Shown here: positions 1 to 19,411 of the stretch, piece by piece
Layout of the letters: each line of letters starts with the position of its first letter
Position numbering within the stretch: the first letter of the stretch is position 1
From: Phymorhynchus buccinoides
Taxonomy: Eukaryota > Mollusca > Gastropoda > Neogastropoda > Raphitomidae
DNA: 64,000 nucleotides
Reading direction: 5' to 3'
Assembly (NCBI GenBank): GCA_017654935.2
Contig: CM065680.1
Location: 32,201,354-32,265,353 of the forward strand
The notes under the pieces: model-generated
The model's input: only the letters and a program-made list of their open reading frames with translations
Databases searched by the model: none
Told to the model about the DNA's origin: nothing
Made by a program: the position numbers and the translations under genes

Positions 1-165
1 TCCTCCGAAGTCGGAGTGTGGCTGCCCACGTGGTGGGGTAATCAAAAACAGTCACACACGTAATGTTCTCATCCTTAGCTGGTGCATTTGTACCATAGTG
101 TTCAATTGCTTCGGCTGTTGGGATGCTCCCTGGAGTCTTTAAGCCAGGGAACAACAACAAACAAC
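1..165. repeat. dispersed repeat, copy 1 of 2 in the window
   Basis: A GC-richer block resembling 47471-47615. Shared blocks include a 'gtggggt/gtggcgggg' stretch, 'acgtaat' followed by 'cccatc'-type sequence, and a 3' block reading 'gtctttaagccagggaac'. It carries no open frame. It is probably the 3' part of an interspersed repeat whose 5' part lies outside the window; the family is not recognised. Confidence 0.55.
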
Positions 166-261
166 ATACTGAAAAAGATCTGCAAATGCCAAGATGAAAT
201 AAAAACTGAAAAAGATATCAGTTGCATTTTCAATTTGAAATGTTTTTAATTTTATTATTTT

Positions 262-266
<5 letters not shown>

Positions 267-292
<26 letters not shown>

Positions 293-330
293 CTCGGTCT
301 GTGTGTGTGTATATGTGTGTGCGAGTGTAA
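267..330. repeat. (GA)n then (GT)n microsatellite
   Basis: About 24 bp of GA followed by interrupted GT and alternating purine/pyrimidine sequence. It lies in COX10 intron 4. The rest of 166-528 holds nothing else I can identify. Confidence 0.9.
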
Positions 331-528
331 GTGCATGCATGCTTACGTGTATATATGAGTCTGTGCGTCTTTCTGAGCACTTTGTGATAACTACTGTTAC
401 TGTGAATAAGTATTTCTTACATACAACAACAACAAAATGACCACTTAAAAGAAAAGTTAAAACATTCACACAGTTACAATAAACTCCCAGGCAAAGCCAA
501 TGGATATTCATTTGCTCTAACCATGTAC

Positions 529-9826
<9,298 letters not shown>

Positions 9827-10190
9827 TTCACCAAATGTTCACATTCTTCAGAACAAAAAAGAGAACAGAAGATCAGTGTCACTCTTTGTGATCATTTCCC
9901 ATTTTTGCCAAAAGTAGCATTCACTGAGCTTCTGGGAATGATCTTGAAACGTGCACGACCGACTTCTTTACACAATCGGCCTGACAGGAAGTTAATGAAG
10001 ATTTATCTCATATAAGTATAAGCATGATTTCCCCTGAAAACTATGCGTTACATCATAGATATGGCTCCCCCCACCTGCGTGCGCATCTCGACCCTTCCAA
10101 CGGAAGTGCCGCCATCTTAGTCAGATTTGTGTGTAAAACAGCATCGATCTGGCATTTTTCAAACAAAAGTTACTGACTAAGATGGCGGTG

Positions 10191-10326
10191 TCATAATGAA
10201 TAAGTAGTCCTATTAAATATTTACCTCTGCGCATGCAGTTAGGGTTAGGGTTAGGGTTAGGGTTAGATGGGTACAGTTCTCATGCGAGAGGTAGATATTT
10301 AATGACAGGTACTTATTTATCATAAC
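10191..10326 (-). mobile_element. short TIR element with telomere-like core, copy A
   Basis: Imperfect ~48-bp terminal inverted repeats share ATTAAATAT and ACCTCT motifs and contain GCGCATG/CGCATG. They flank a telomere-like core. It is an internally shorter version of 61991-62291. It ends 75 bp before the RPP21 start codon. Confidence 0.75.
10238..10266 (+). repeat. interstitial telomere-like (TTAGGG)n
   Basis: Four to five uninterrupted TTAGGG units inside the small TIR element. This is not a chromosome end, because unique genes lie on both sides. Confidence 0.9.
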
Positions 10327-10400
10327 AGCGGTCTCCCATAATATGGCACGCTCATTGTGGCCGGATATGACGACACGTGGGTACAAGCCATACATCAAAC

Positions 10401-10469
10401 ATGCCTAAAAGTAAAGACAAAGGGGTTCCTTTTAAAGAATCCTATCAGCGAATTAATTACTTGTATCAG
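10401..10469 (+). CDS. RPP21: RPP21 exon 1
   Basis: 69 nt, 23 codons, from ATG to CAG followed by 'gtaatt' (phase 0). It encodes a short Lys-rich start, then ESYQRINYLYQ. It is too short to stand out as an open frame and was recognised from the family N-terminus. Confidence 0.92.
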
Positions 10470-13400
10470 GTAATTGTATGCCATCTTAACTAGTTAACGT
10501 GTTTTATAAAGAACACAGAGAGTCAGAGTTCGGAATAAATTATATTTTATTCATCAGAGCCAGAGGCTGAGTACTTAGCTAGTCAAGTTAGTGGGAACAC
10601 ACTGACAGGGTCCGTTCAAGGTTACCATATCAAGGTTTGGATGAATCAAACAGCCATAACTTATTTATTTTTTTACCAATAAACAAAACATTGGTTCCAA
10701 AATAAAGCTTATTCAAAGGGGCAACATCAACCCCAAACATTAGACAGATTAGGCCTAAGCTTTTTGTGCGACTCACAAGATCGCAACATCAACATGAACA
10801 TGGCAGAAAACATGTCGGACAGGCTTCGACGTAACACCTCCCGACTTGTGGAGACCTTGAGCAGCATTGAGATTCATTCTAGATGCACCAAATTTGGTGA
10901 ACTTGTAGAAAAATAATTAAATGTAACTAAGTATTTGTTTTAAAAAAGCAAGTAGTTACCGTTCAGAAATGGTAAACAAATGAAAAATCGCTGCGGTTTG
11001 ACCTAATTCCGTCGTTCCTACGATGATGATCCTAGGACCTACATTATTCACTATTTTTATTAATGATTTGCCTGATTGTGTAGAATCATCTTGGCATCAT
11101 GCTGGCTGGGTAAAGGTAAAGATGTGCCACCCCCCCTGCATTTCTCGGTTAATTGAAATTTTATGTTTTTGCCTTTCTTACCAAACATAAAGCTGTATTT
11201 TAGGAACATTTTTAGCTAATAACTTTTTGGAATACTAACCCTAGCCCTAAACCTAACCCTACCCCCCCCCCCCCCCCCCACTATGTACTGCAGTACACCG
11301 CGATTTGTCACAGTTGTGGTTCGTTGCGTTTTTCCGTCTTATAGGGTGGGGGATAGGATTAGGGTTAGGGATAGGGTTAGTATTCCAAAAAGGTTATTAG
11401 CTAAAAATGTTCCTAAAATACAGCTTTATGTATGGTAAGAAAGGCAAAAACGGAAAAATACAATTAACCGAGAAATGTAGGGGGGGTGGCACATCTTGAC
11501 CTTTACCGCTGGCTGCATGCTGAACAGGCGCTGACTGGCCAGGTTAATAATTTGTTTGAAAAAAGATTAGGGTCACTGTGCTCTCCCCTAGTTTCGTTGA
11601 TGAATATGATTATGCCACGATGTGGATTGTAAAATTTTTGCTGATGATTCATGTTCCCCACTCCTAACTCATGAAGTTATGGCATCAAAGGGAACCTGCA
11701 CAGTTGGCTGGAAAACTGACCAAGAGACGCATGAAAGTTGTTGTGGATGGTGAGGAGTCGAGAGAAGCACCAGTTGAATCAGGAGTACCCCAAGGCACCG
11801 TCCTCGGCCCCATCCTATGCCTGTGCCATATAAATGATCTCCCATCTGTGAAATCACAGGTACGTCTGTCTGCCGACGGCTGCCTTCTCTACAGGCCTAT
11901 CACAAAGCAGCAAGACCATCAAATCCTACAGGCTGATCTAAAAGAACTGGAGAAGTGGGCGAAAACATGGGAAATGCGTTTCAACATAAAGAAATGCTAC
12001 ATTTTAAGCATCCGTACCAGGTCAACCCATTTCTACAGCCTAAGCCAGGAGATCCTGCAGCAAGTCCCCTGCAGCCCATACTATAACCCTGAAGGATGAC
12101 CTCAAATGATCGAAGCATATCAATTGACAATTTGGTCAAGAAAGCGAGTTCGACATTAGGGTTTCTCCGCCGAAATCTGCGCTTCTGCCCATCCGAATGC
12201 AGATGAACAGCTTACATTGCACTCGTCCGCTCAAGTCTTGAATACAGTGTATATGTATGGGATCCATATCTGCAGAAAGATGTAGACAGACTAGAGAACA
12301 TCCAGAGAGTGAGAGACTGGCGGCAAGGTTCATCACGCAAAATTACTCTGATCGGACCCCTGGATGTAGGGAGAATGCTTGAAGAGCAGAAACTTCCACC
12401 ACTAGAGACAAGGCAGAAAGATCAATTCAATGCCTCACTATGTTCTTCAATGTAGTGCAAAGAGAGGTGCCTGCTATACCATCTGAGCAGTATCTAACAC
12501 CCATGGCTGAAACAAAACAAAGATCATTCCACGTCAAGAAGCAGACCAATATACAGTAAATATCGTATCTAATATGGCCAGAATCAACAAGAAATGTTTT
12601 GTTGTAGAAAGCACCAACACAACCATCTACAGGAACTCTTTCTTTCCACAAACAACCATCGAGTGGAACAGACTGCCTGACGAAATTATCAACTTGTCAT
12701 CAGCTGGGCAGTTCAGGAGGGCTGTGTCAGATGCCTGGCACAGCCCTCACACCAATTCAAAAACAACCCCAGGGGTACTTGCACAGTGAGAAAGGGGGAT
12801 TCCCAGAAGGAAGAGTGTGGTGAAGGGGGGGGGGGGGGGGGGGGCACATGCTGCAGTGAGAAAGGGAAAAGAAAGAGTGTAGTGATGGTGAAGGGGGGGG
12901 GGGGGGGGCCAAAGGGTACTTGTGCAGTGAGAAAGGGGGAAGGAAGAGTGTAGTGATGGTGGTGGCAGGGGTCGGGGGGGGGGGCAAAGGGTACTTGTTG
13001 CGCAGTGAGAAAGGGGGAAGGAAGTGTGTAGTGATGGTGGAAGGAAGGTGAAAGGGAGGGGGGGGGGGGGGGATACTTGCCGCAGTGATAAAGGGGAAAG
13101 GAAGGGTACTTGGTCGCAGTGAGAAAGGGGGAAGGAAGTGTGTAGTGATGGTGAGAAGCAGGTGAAGATGGTGGCAGGTGAGGGGGGAGGGGGCAAAGGA
13201 TACTTGCCGCAGTGATAAAGGGGAAAGGAAGAGTGTAGTGATGGTGTCAGACCTGTGAGTGAAGGGGGGGGGGGGGGGGGGGCAAAGGGTACCTGCCGCA
13301 GTGAGAAAGGAGAAGGAAGAGTGTGGTGATGGTGGTAGATAGAGGAGGTGCAGAGTGCCCACATCAGGAGAGGGGGAAGGAAAGTTCTAGAGGTGGTGGT

Positions 13401-16116
13401 AGTTGAGGGGCAGGGTTGAGGCTAGACGAAATTGACGGAAACAAGTGAGCAATGCGCTAAGCAGGCTGAATGCTGCAAGCTGACAGTGCTACTGCCAGTC
13501 TTGACTAATACAGCAATAGTACTACTACTAGTAGATTCTTTTCATTATATTAAAAAAAATCATTCTATTAGGTACTTTATAGTCACAGAGGTGACTGTGA
13601 AATTCGGGTTGCTCCCACCTGGAGAGCGCGTTGCACCACCCAATTTTTTTTGGGGGGCATGCGATTATTGTGTGACTAATGAGGAAGGAAAGGGGGGGGG
13701 GGGGTAGTTAAATTTTGACCAAATAACTTTTTCGTTGCCACTTGGTTTAACGTGTGCTAAGTGCATGGGCACAAGGGACCTCTGTTTATCGTCTCATCCG
13801 AAAGACTCCACGTTCAGACCATAAGGCCTAGTGTAAAGTGAGAGGAAAAATTATTGTTAATGATGCTAGTTTTATCAGATACATCAATTATAATCTGCCA
13901 TCTTAGTAGAAAGTTGACGTGAATCCTGTGAATCTATACCACTGTGACTCAATTGTGTTATACGATTCACAAATCACCCAACATGTTGTAGCATATGATT
14001 CATTTACAAAGAAATCATGTCTGTGTAAACATTTTTTTGCAGGCTGCTCATCTGTGCCTCCAGCAGTCCCCACCCAACCCTGAGCAGTGCAGATTCTACA
14101 TTCATACCTTGAAGATGGTGGCGGAGAAACATGTTATTCGCCTGTGAGTAGAATGTCAAGCAGAATAATGAGAATGGCTTGATGAAATATTACCAATAGT
14201 GAATGGTTTATTGTTTCCATTTTCTTCTCTCTTTTAATCCCTTCCCTGCCAGCCCTGGGTCAACTATGGGCAATATGTCACGAATTATATTGTAATTTTG
14301 ATGTCACAACTCTGGAATGCCTTTGTTTTGCTTTAGAACAGCCAGTAAATAATATATTAGATTGAGTCTAACTGCTGAGTAACACTAACAGATCTCATTT
14401 TCAGTTTCATAATTAAAATAAGAAAAAATCTAAAAAAACATTCTCTGGCACTGAAGTGGTTAATCTATGAGTAGTTTGTTGAAATTTGAAATGTCAATAA
14501 AAGCATCCTTTCTAAATAAACTCATAAATGTGATTACAAAGTTTTGACAGGTTTGCAGGTTTTCACTCAAGGCTGATGAAAACCAATGGGTTTTTTTGCC
14601 TTTGAATCCACAGGCCACCTTTTAATTTGATCTTGACTGGACAGACTTACACAGTCACACACAACATCAACATGTTAATTGCTAATCTTTTTTTAAAAAG
14701 CATACTTTTATTGGATTATTGTTTTAAAACAACCCAACTGTTTTTGCAGAACTGCCTATATTCTAAGAGACAGTGAGTGATGTACACATGTGTATAATCA
14801 TATTTTAATGGTATACATTACAAAATGGTCCACTTGAAAATAAATTGAGACAGATAGAAGATAGGTATAGAGTATCTAGGGCTAAGTGGTGCAGATTCAC
14901 AAAGGCTCCTTTCAACTATTTTAACTTTACTTACAAGAATCTGTACGGCTCTGCGCATAAACCAATGTTGAAAATCCCTCAGAGAAATATTCTCACCTAT
15001 CTACAAACTTTATTCCATGTCTGATAAATGCACTTCAGTTGCCAAATGTAACATTGGTCGGTACTATTTGTATCATGTTGCTTGTTTGTTGCTCTATTTT
15101 CAGGCACCCTGAGATCAAGAGATCTATTTGCAAAAAATGCTCTATGCTGTTATTACCTGGCATCACATCAGTCTGCAGGGTGAAAAGTATGTTTTTTGCA
15201 TGTCAAACTCGACCCCTTATCCCTTTCTGAACATCTTCCAAAATGAGTATGCCGTTTGCTATGTAAAGATTTGCCCCATTTGAAACTTTGTCTCATCGTC
15301 TGATGCTTGAATATATCTTTCAAATATAGATGGAAATTTACTTTAAAAAATAACAAAAAACAAAACATTTTTGGTAAGAATTTATGACACGCCCACCACC
15401 ACTCAGCCAAAGCAACTTTCTTATATAAAAAAAAAGCACCATTAAATGTGTCAAAGATGTCCTTTACATACCCATATTACCTATATAAGGTAGCCTACTT
15501 TCTCAATTAAAATGCCTTCTTGATGAATAAAGTTCAAAATAAAACCAAAATATGAAGCTGAATTATAAGAAAATGTTTTTTAATTGTGTCCAAGAATGCT
15601 TTTATCTCAGGTTTTAGTTATTCCTGGAAAATAGTATAAGCATCAGGTTAAGATTTGGGTCACTATAAGCACCCACGTTAACTTTCTGGTAGAAGCAGCC
15701 ATGTCCTCATTATCAACATAGGTTAGAAATTATCACCAGAAATGTGACTTTCTTTTGCCCATTTCTTTAGCTGATTTAATACAGAAGTGTCAGAAAAGTG
15801 CAAGCTGATTATTCTGTGCAGAAAGGGATGCACAAATTTAGGCTATACTTTTTTTGTTTGCCTTTAATGTTCTTGTTATCAATGTAAAGCGCACTGAGCT
15901 CATGTGAGAAAGAGCGCTATATAAATTCCCATTATTATTATTATTAAAAACTAGATAACAAATATAAAATTGAGACTGTTTGCGATATTTTGTGCAGAAA
16001 AGGGAGAGACGCTGACTGTGATATCGTGCACGCAGTGTGGCACCGTGAAACGCTTCCCTTGGAGAAAGAACTACCAGTTGTGGTTGGAGAAACCAGAAGC
16101 ATGGTCGGCGTCCTGA
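10401..16116 (+). CDS. RPP21: RPP21, ribonuclease P/MRP protein subunit p21, 123 aa, four exons
   Basis: A protein subunit of nuclear RNase P, the ribozyme that removes 5' leaders from pre-tRNA (Rpr2/Rpp21/SNM1 family). Exons are 10401-10469, 14043-14143, 15104-15186 and 15998-16116, joining in phases 0, 2 and 1 to give 123 residues plus stop. The N-terminal helix SYQRINYLYQAAHLCLQ matches the family helix that contacts Rpp29. The zinc ribbon has all four cysteines: C66/C69 (CKKC) and C95/C98 (CTQC), followed by GTVKRFPW. SMLLLPG is the usual strand after the first knuckle. It is slightly shorter than the human protein because the C-terminal tail is brief (EKPEAWSAS). It is tail to tail with MSRB1. 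Confidence 0.94.
10470..11020. other. RPP21 intron 1, no feature seen
   Basis: AT-rich sequence without a recognisable exon or repeat. Confidence 0.5.
11021..11690 (+). mobile_element. degenerate LINE (family A-like), split by a DNA transposon
   Basis: 11033-11092 reads LGPTLFTIFINDLPDCVES, a reverse-transcriptase motif. After the insertion at 11109-11507, 11630-11680 reads CKIFADDSCSPLLTHE, containing the catalytic FADD box. The two pieces belong to one old LINE, heavily decayed with stops. Confidence 0.75.
11109..11507. mobile_element. 399-bp palindromic DNA transposon with telomere-like arms, copy 1
   Basis: Flanked by an exact 8-bp direct repeat GCTGGCTG (11101-11108 and 11508-11515). 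The ends start GGTAAAGGT and are inverted. The arms are about 160 bp, each with an ACATAAAGCTG...ATTTTAGGAACAT block and TTAGGG/CCCTAA-like repeats, and they enclose a ~65-bp unique centre. It is non-coding. Length, 8-bp duplication and GG termini could suit Merlin or hAT, but this is unresolved. Confidence 0.85.
11691..12780 (+). pseudogene. decayed LINE family B reverse transcriptase and C-terminal region
   Basis: Open from 11671 to 12099 with VPQGTVLGPIL and LSADGCLLY, where the catalytic FADD has become SADG. Frames then shift, with ALVRSSLEYSVYVWDPY near 12218, stops, and a C-terminal SFFPQTTIEWNRLPDE near 12640. It cannot encode an active enzyme. It lies in RPP21 intron 1. Confidence 0.85.
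12782..13345. repeat. G-rich minisatellite with variable spacers
   Basis: Eight occurrences of the core 'gcagtga(g/t)aaaggggga' at 12782, 12854, 12925, 13001, 13081, 13115, 13211 and 13298, each usually followed by 'ggaagagtgtagtgatggtg' and a run of 8-19 G. Spacing varies from 34 to 96 bp. The long proline-rich minus-strand frames are its shadow. Confidence 0.93.
13346..14042. other. RPP21 intron 1, no gene seen
   Basis: A G-rich remnant up to 13420, a T8G6 and G12 patch at 13645-13706, then unremarkable AT-rich sequence to the exon 2 acceptor (tttttttgcag). Confidence 0.5.
14043..14143 (+). CDS. RPP21: RPP21 exon 2
   Basis: 101 nt. The acceptor is 'ttttttgcag' and the donor is CGCCT followed by 'gtgagt'. 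It encodes AAHLCLQQSPPN...FYIHTLKMVAEKHVIR and leaves 2 nt (CT) of a Leu codon. Confidence 0.94.
14234..14463. mobile_element. TTAA-flanked MITE, copy in RPP21 intron 2
   Basis: The ends TTAATCCCTTCCCTGCCAG and CTGGCACTGAAGTGGTTAA are imperfect inverted repeats bounded by TTAA. It is the same family as 22045-22324 and 42508-42805. A TTAA target suggests piggyBac or Kolobok, by inference. Confidence 0.7.
15104..15186 (+). CDS. RPP21: RPP21 exon 3 (first zinc knuckle)
   Basis: 83 nt. The acceptor is 'ctattttcag'. The donor is taken at AAA followed by 'gtatgt', leaving one nt that joins AA of exon 4 as Lys. A weaker 'gtgaaa' site 8 bp upstream would leave phase 0 and clash with the exon 4 acceptor at 15998. 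It encodes HPEIKRSICKKCSMLLLPG. Confidence 0.93.
15891..15946 (+). repeat. SINE-type 3' tail
   Basis: 'gtaaagcgcactgagc ... gagcgctatataaattccc' followed by (ATT)5. This GTAAAGCGC...GCGCTATATAAAT block is a widespread conserved 3' domain of SINEs in molluscs and other animals. Only the tail is visible here, in RPP21 intron 3. Confidence 0.75.
15998..16116 (+). CDS. RPP21: RPP21 exon 4 (second zinc knuckle and stop)
   Basis: 119 nt after 'attttgtgcag', ending with TGA. It encodes KGETLTVISCTQCGTVKRF, then a short C-terminus. Confidence 0.94.
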
Positions 16117-16299
16117 TAATTGTATATGAACATTCAACAAGGCAGCAAAACAAATATGTAATTGTTGGTGATGTCTGCTGTGATGTACTATTCCCAAGCA
16201 TGCTGTATAAAGTTGCTACACTGTGCATGTTAATATGACTTGTGTCCAAGTGAATATTACAAGTTTGAAAGTTGGTTGACGGTTCACTTTAATGAAAGA

Positions 16300-16305
16300 A
16301 TTAAA
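16300..16305 (+). terminator. possible RPP21 polyadenylation signal ATTAAA
   Basis: Common variant hexamer 184 bp after the stop codon. No canonical AATAAA is nearer. This is inference only. Confidence 0.3.
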
Positions 16306-17365
16306 TATCAGAAGTCAGCCAGTGTCCACCCACTTAAAGTTCTAGCCTAAAACAATCACAATTACTCATGAATGAGTAAGAGAAGAGGTATCCCAAGACA
16401 TCACAGTAAGAGCAGAGGTACAGAAGTATTGATTAAAATCAACAAAAGATATAGGAACAATCAAAGTTTGTACGTCTCACTTCAACTCTTTAGTAAGCAT
16501 GGGTAAAAGTGAAAAAGTTTCTCATTCCTGTCTTGATTAGTTGATACATTTCAATGGTCTCTGAATTTTTTTCCTGAACAAATGAACATTCCTGAAGTAG
16601 CTATGTATTTCCAATGTTTATGTTCTATCTGTGTGTGTAGGGAGGCATGGTGGTGGTTAGTATTGCTTGTCTATCACCATATTTCTATCTGCCATCAATG
16701 CCAGGAGGCAACACTTTTCACTTTGTAAGACTGTTGTTCCGGAAGACAAGATGGTCATTCCTGAAGACTATCAGTTTTTTCATTCCTGATTTCAGAAGTA
16801 TCCATGAACTACTGTCACCCATGCTTAAGTAATGAGAACAGGTATTTCTGTATAATGTATCACAGCAATCCTTTTAATTATTTCACACTCGTATGCTATT
16901 TTCTGGATACTTTATTGATGTGATTATCATTTCATTCCACATAAAAATTGTAGTCTTCACACACAAGTTGATAAAATGCCACATGCATCAACATTAATCC
17001 TTTCTGCATGTGGATGTCTTGTCTCTTGAGGCTTTAGGTCCCTACCATGCACTGTGTATCTGGGGACCAGCGCTAAAAGGTTAAAACTGTTTCTGTAAGA
17101 TATAGTTAAGTGGGGGGGAAACATGGATAAACTAGAAACAACTCTCAAAGATACATGTATACTTAAAAGTGACCATCTTGTATGGATTGACAAAAAGGGC
17201 CAGACCCTAGAAATATATTTCGCTCTGCAAATTTTGGTGTTTGTTTTTATTTAATTATACATGTATACTTATTTAGAAATGGGATATCATCTTTTAACTA
17301 AACACGATGCAAAATTGTGTAAATAAAATAATTGTATCATCATAAATGATCTTAGTGGTCCTTGT

Positions 17366-17590
17366 GCATGGGTGCAACAACCCAAAATGGAAAAAAAAAC
17401 ACTGAAAAGCCGGGGGCCGCCTGGGCCCCCAGCAAGGTACAGAAGCTGAACACCCCTCTGAAGATGAATACAAACTTGAATTATGATGGTATTTTACTTT
17501 TCTTTTTTTTGACAGCTGTCTTGCCATTCTAAGACGAAGAAAGCACATTTCATACAAATGTTCATTTTCATTTTTTGAAAAATACAGATT
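17366..17590. repeat. GC-rich dispersed repeat, copy 1 of 4
   Basis: 'gggtgcaac...aaaatgg', an A run, then 'gccgggggcc...gggccccca', 'agaagctgaa' and 'tatgatggtatttta'. The same order occurs at 48084-48245, with related cores at 40819-41100 and 41545-41690. The GGCC-rich core is self-complementary. Confidence 0.7.
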
Positions 17591-18324
17591 TTTTTGGACG
17601 AATTTAAAAAAATCACACACTTCCATTTTAGGTTTTAAAAAAAAGGAAATCGTTGTGAAACAGAAAAAGTTGCACACATGCTTGTAATCTACATTTTTAT
17701 GTTTCAAGATTTTCTTAAGTCACTTTTTATGATTATTATTATTATTTGAACATTAATTTAAATTTCAAAGTTTGCATTGACACTTCTAATTCAAAATAAT
17801 TGATTCAAGGTATTTTAAAATTAGACATAAAAAATAATAAATACATAGTCATTATATCAAAGATGTGAAACCAGGAAAACTCTAGGATGTAATTATACAA
17901 GGTTATGTCATAATATTTCCAACTCATGACATAAATTTTGTAAAGAAAAGTAGTCTCCAACTTTAAAAAAAGGGGCACCTTTGTACATGAACACCTATAT
18001 GAAGACTTGCAAGAAAACTGAAAAAAATTGACTTACAGGATAATAAATATTGAAGGAGTTGGACAAGATAGAAATAAAATTGTCCCAACTATGAAATCAA
18101 ATGCACATACATTAAAGCGGTCTGCAGACAAGATTTTTTTTAAAAAGTACCATAAAACTGCCACGTTAATTTGCATAGCATGGTTTCAAGTTTTGCAAAA
18201 ATAGTATCATTACAGACTACCTTTAGTCCATTATGCTTGTTATTTGCAAAGCCATGGAACTTCACTGTCACTGCCTCAAAACAACTTTTACACATCCTTA
18301 AATTGTCTGTGTGCACGCGTTTGA

Positions 18325-18365
18325 GAGTGTGTGTGTGTGTGTGCGCGAACGTGTGTGTGTGTGTG
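18325..18365. repeat. (GT)n microsatellite
   Basis: Two GT runs separated by gcgcgaac. Confidence 0.9.
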
Positions 18366-19310
18366 GATGTTCTGTTCATATTATATAAACCTCTATATTA
18401 TATCTCTGATATGCGAGTGATCCTACTCACACTCGCTACATGTGTTGTGAGCTGGCATGTGCACATTTGCAAAAATAACATGCATAATAAATACATAATA
18501 AACAAAATACAAACAAATAACCTTTCTAACTTGACAATTTGAAAAGATACACTTGTTTCAGACAAGACGAAATAAAATCAGCAACACTGTGTTAAAAGAT
18601 ACACTTGTGTTAAAAAATCATTTAAAAAGAAATCAAGAGAGGCTGTAACTCAGATTAGATATGCATAACAATTACATCTACAACATAAAACAATGCTGTA
18701 AATTTACCTGGGTAGAGAACAAAATCCATCGGCAGTATCGGGGATTCTTCTGTGACATATATAAAATAAGGTCTATCCTTACTTCCCAAAACTAAGACAA
18801 TAGGGTCTTTGAACAATAGACCCCAATTTGATGCCTTTTAGTGACATAGGTATTAAACCACTGTGGTGCTAAAATGCGACTGGCGGTGAAAGGGTTAATA
18901 TGCAGAGACAAAGAGCACAACTGCACACAACCCAGTTCAACAATGTGAAGAGTAAATCAAATTGCCAAATTTAATTTGTCCAAAACAAAAAGATAGCTCA
19001 ATCAGGAAAGATAAACACGACAAAAAAATACAACATAATTTATAAAGTTCAGCATGCCACAAATATATATAGTTAAATTTGTATGTGGAAAAAACCGTTT
19101 TGAATGGAAACATAAAATGGAAAATTGTAAAAGACGGTTCACTGTAGAAACATTAACATAGCACAAAGTGAAAAGTGTTCAGTTAAATGTTAAATACAAA
19201 ATGGAAAGACATTCAGTATGTAAATAACACTTTCCCCCTCCTCCTCCACATGCACTCAAGGTACAGTTGAAGACAGCCTGAATGACAGTCCGTAAACCAG
19301 GACACAGGAA

Positions 19311-19383
19311 GGTCAGAGAAGACATCCACAGAAGAGCTGTTGCTTTGGTCAACTTGCGCTCTTCAGCTTCACAGATTCTGTCC
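19311..19383 (-). promoter_or_regulatory. SECIS element of MSRB1 (form 2)
   Basis: Read on the minus strand: helix I GGACAGA / TCTGACC (one A-A mismatch), then a small internal loop. The quartet is TGAA on the 5' side (preceded by G, a GUGA variant) and GGAT on the 3' side, giving tandem G-A pairs with a flanking U-U. Helix II is GCTGAAGAGC / GCTCTTCTGT (10 bp, one U-U). The conserved AA lies 12 nt after the quartet. A mini-helix GTTG / CAAC caps it, as in form 2 SECIS. It begins 29 nt after the stop codon of a gene with an in-frame UGA, where a SECIS is required. I folded it by eye. Confidence 0.85.
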
Positions 19384-19411
19384 GTCCAGTGTAAACCATC
19401 TTTGCGATCTG

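Larger units (their letters stand above)
9827..10400. promoter_or_regulatory. divergent COX10/RPP21 promoter region
   Basis: 574 bp separate the two start codons. There is no TATA box at an obvious position. A perfect 16-bp inverted repeat, CCGCCATCTTAGTCAG at 10109-10124 and its complement at 10173-10188, places an AAGATGGCGG motif on each strand, 48 bp apart. This matches the YY1 binding motif common at TATA-less housekeeping promoters. The RPP21 side also holds a small transposon at 10191-10326. Confidence 0.6.
16306..19310. other. convergent RPP21/MSRB1 intergenic region and 3' UTRs
   Basis: AT-rich and without a recognisable gene. It contains a GC-rich dispersed repeat (17366-17590), a GT microsatellite (18325-18365) and a possible short TTAA-ended element (16994-17087). 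A minus-strand ATTAAA at 18970-18975 could end the MSRB1 transcript. Confidence 0.5.

Noticed and set aside
10238..10266. A chromosome end (telomere)
   Set aside because: Only 4-5 repeats inside a TIR element, with intact genes on both sides.
12747..13364. Two ~200-aa proline-rich proteins on the minus strand
   Set aside because: Low-complexity translation of poly-G and minisatellite sequence in RPP21 intron 1.
15104..15178. RPP21 exon 3 ending at the upstream donor gtgaaa
   Set aside because: It would require a different exon 4 acceptor (after gcagaaaag). The gtatgt donor at 15187 with the acceptor at 15998 gives a perfect phase and better consensus.
18560..18625. Alternative SECIS (ATGA...AACAC...GTGTT...TGAT) on the minus strand
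   Set aside because: Helix II is asymmetric (a six-U run against GC). The candidate at 19311-19383 satisfies every SECIS feature and is nearer the stop.
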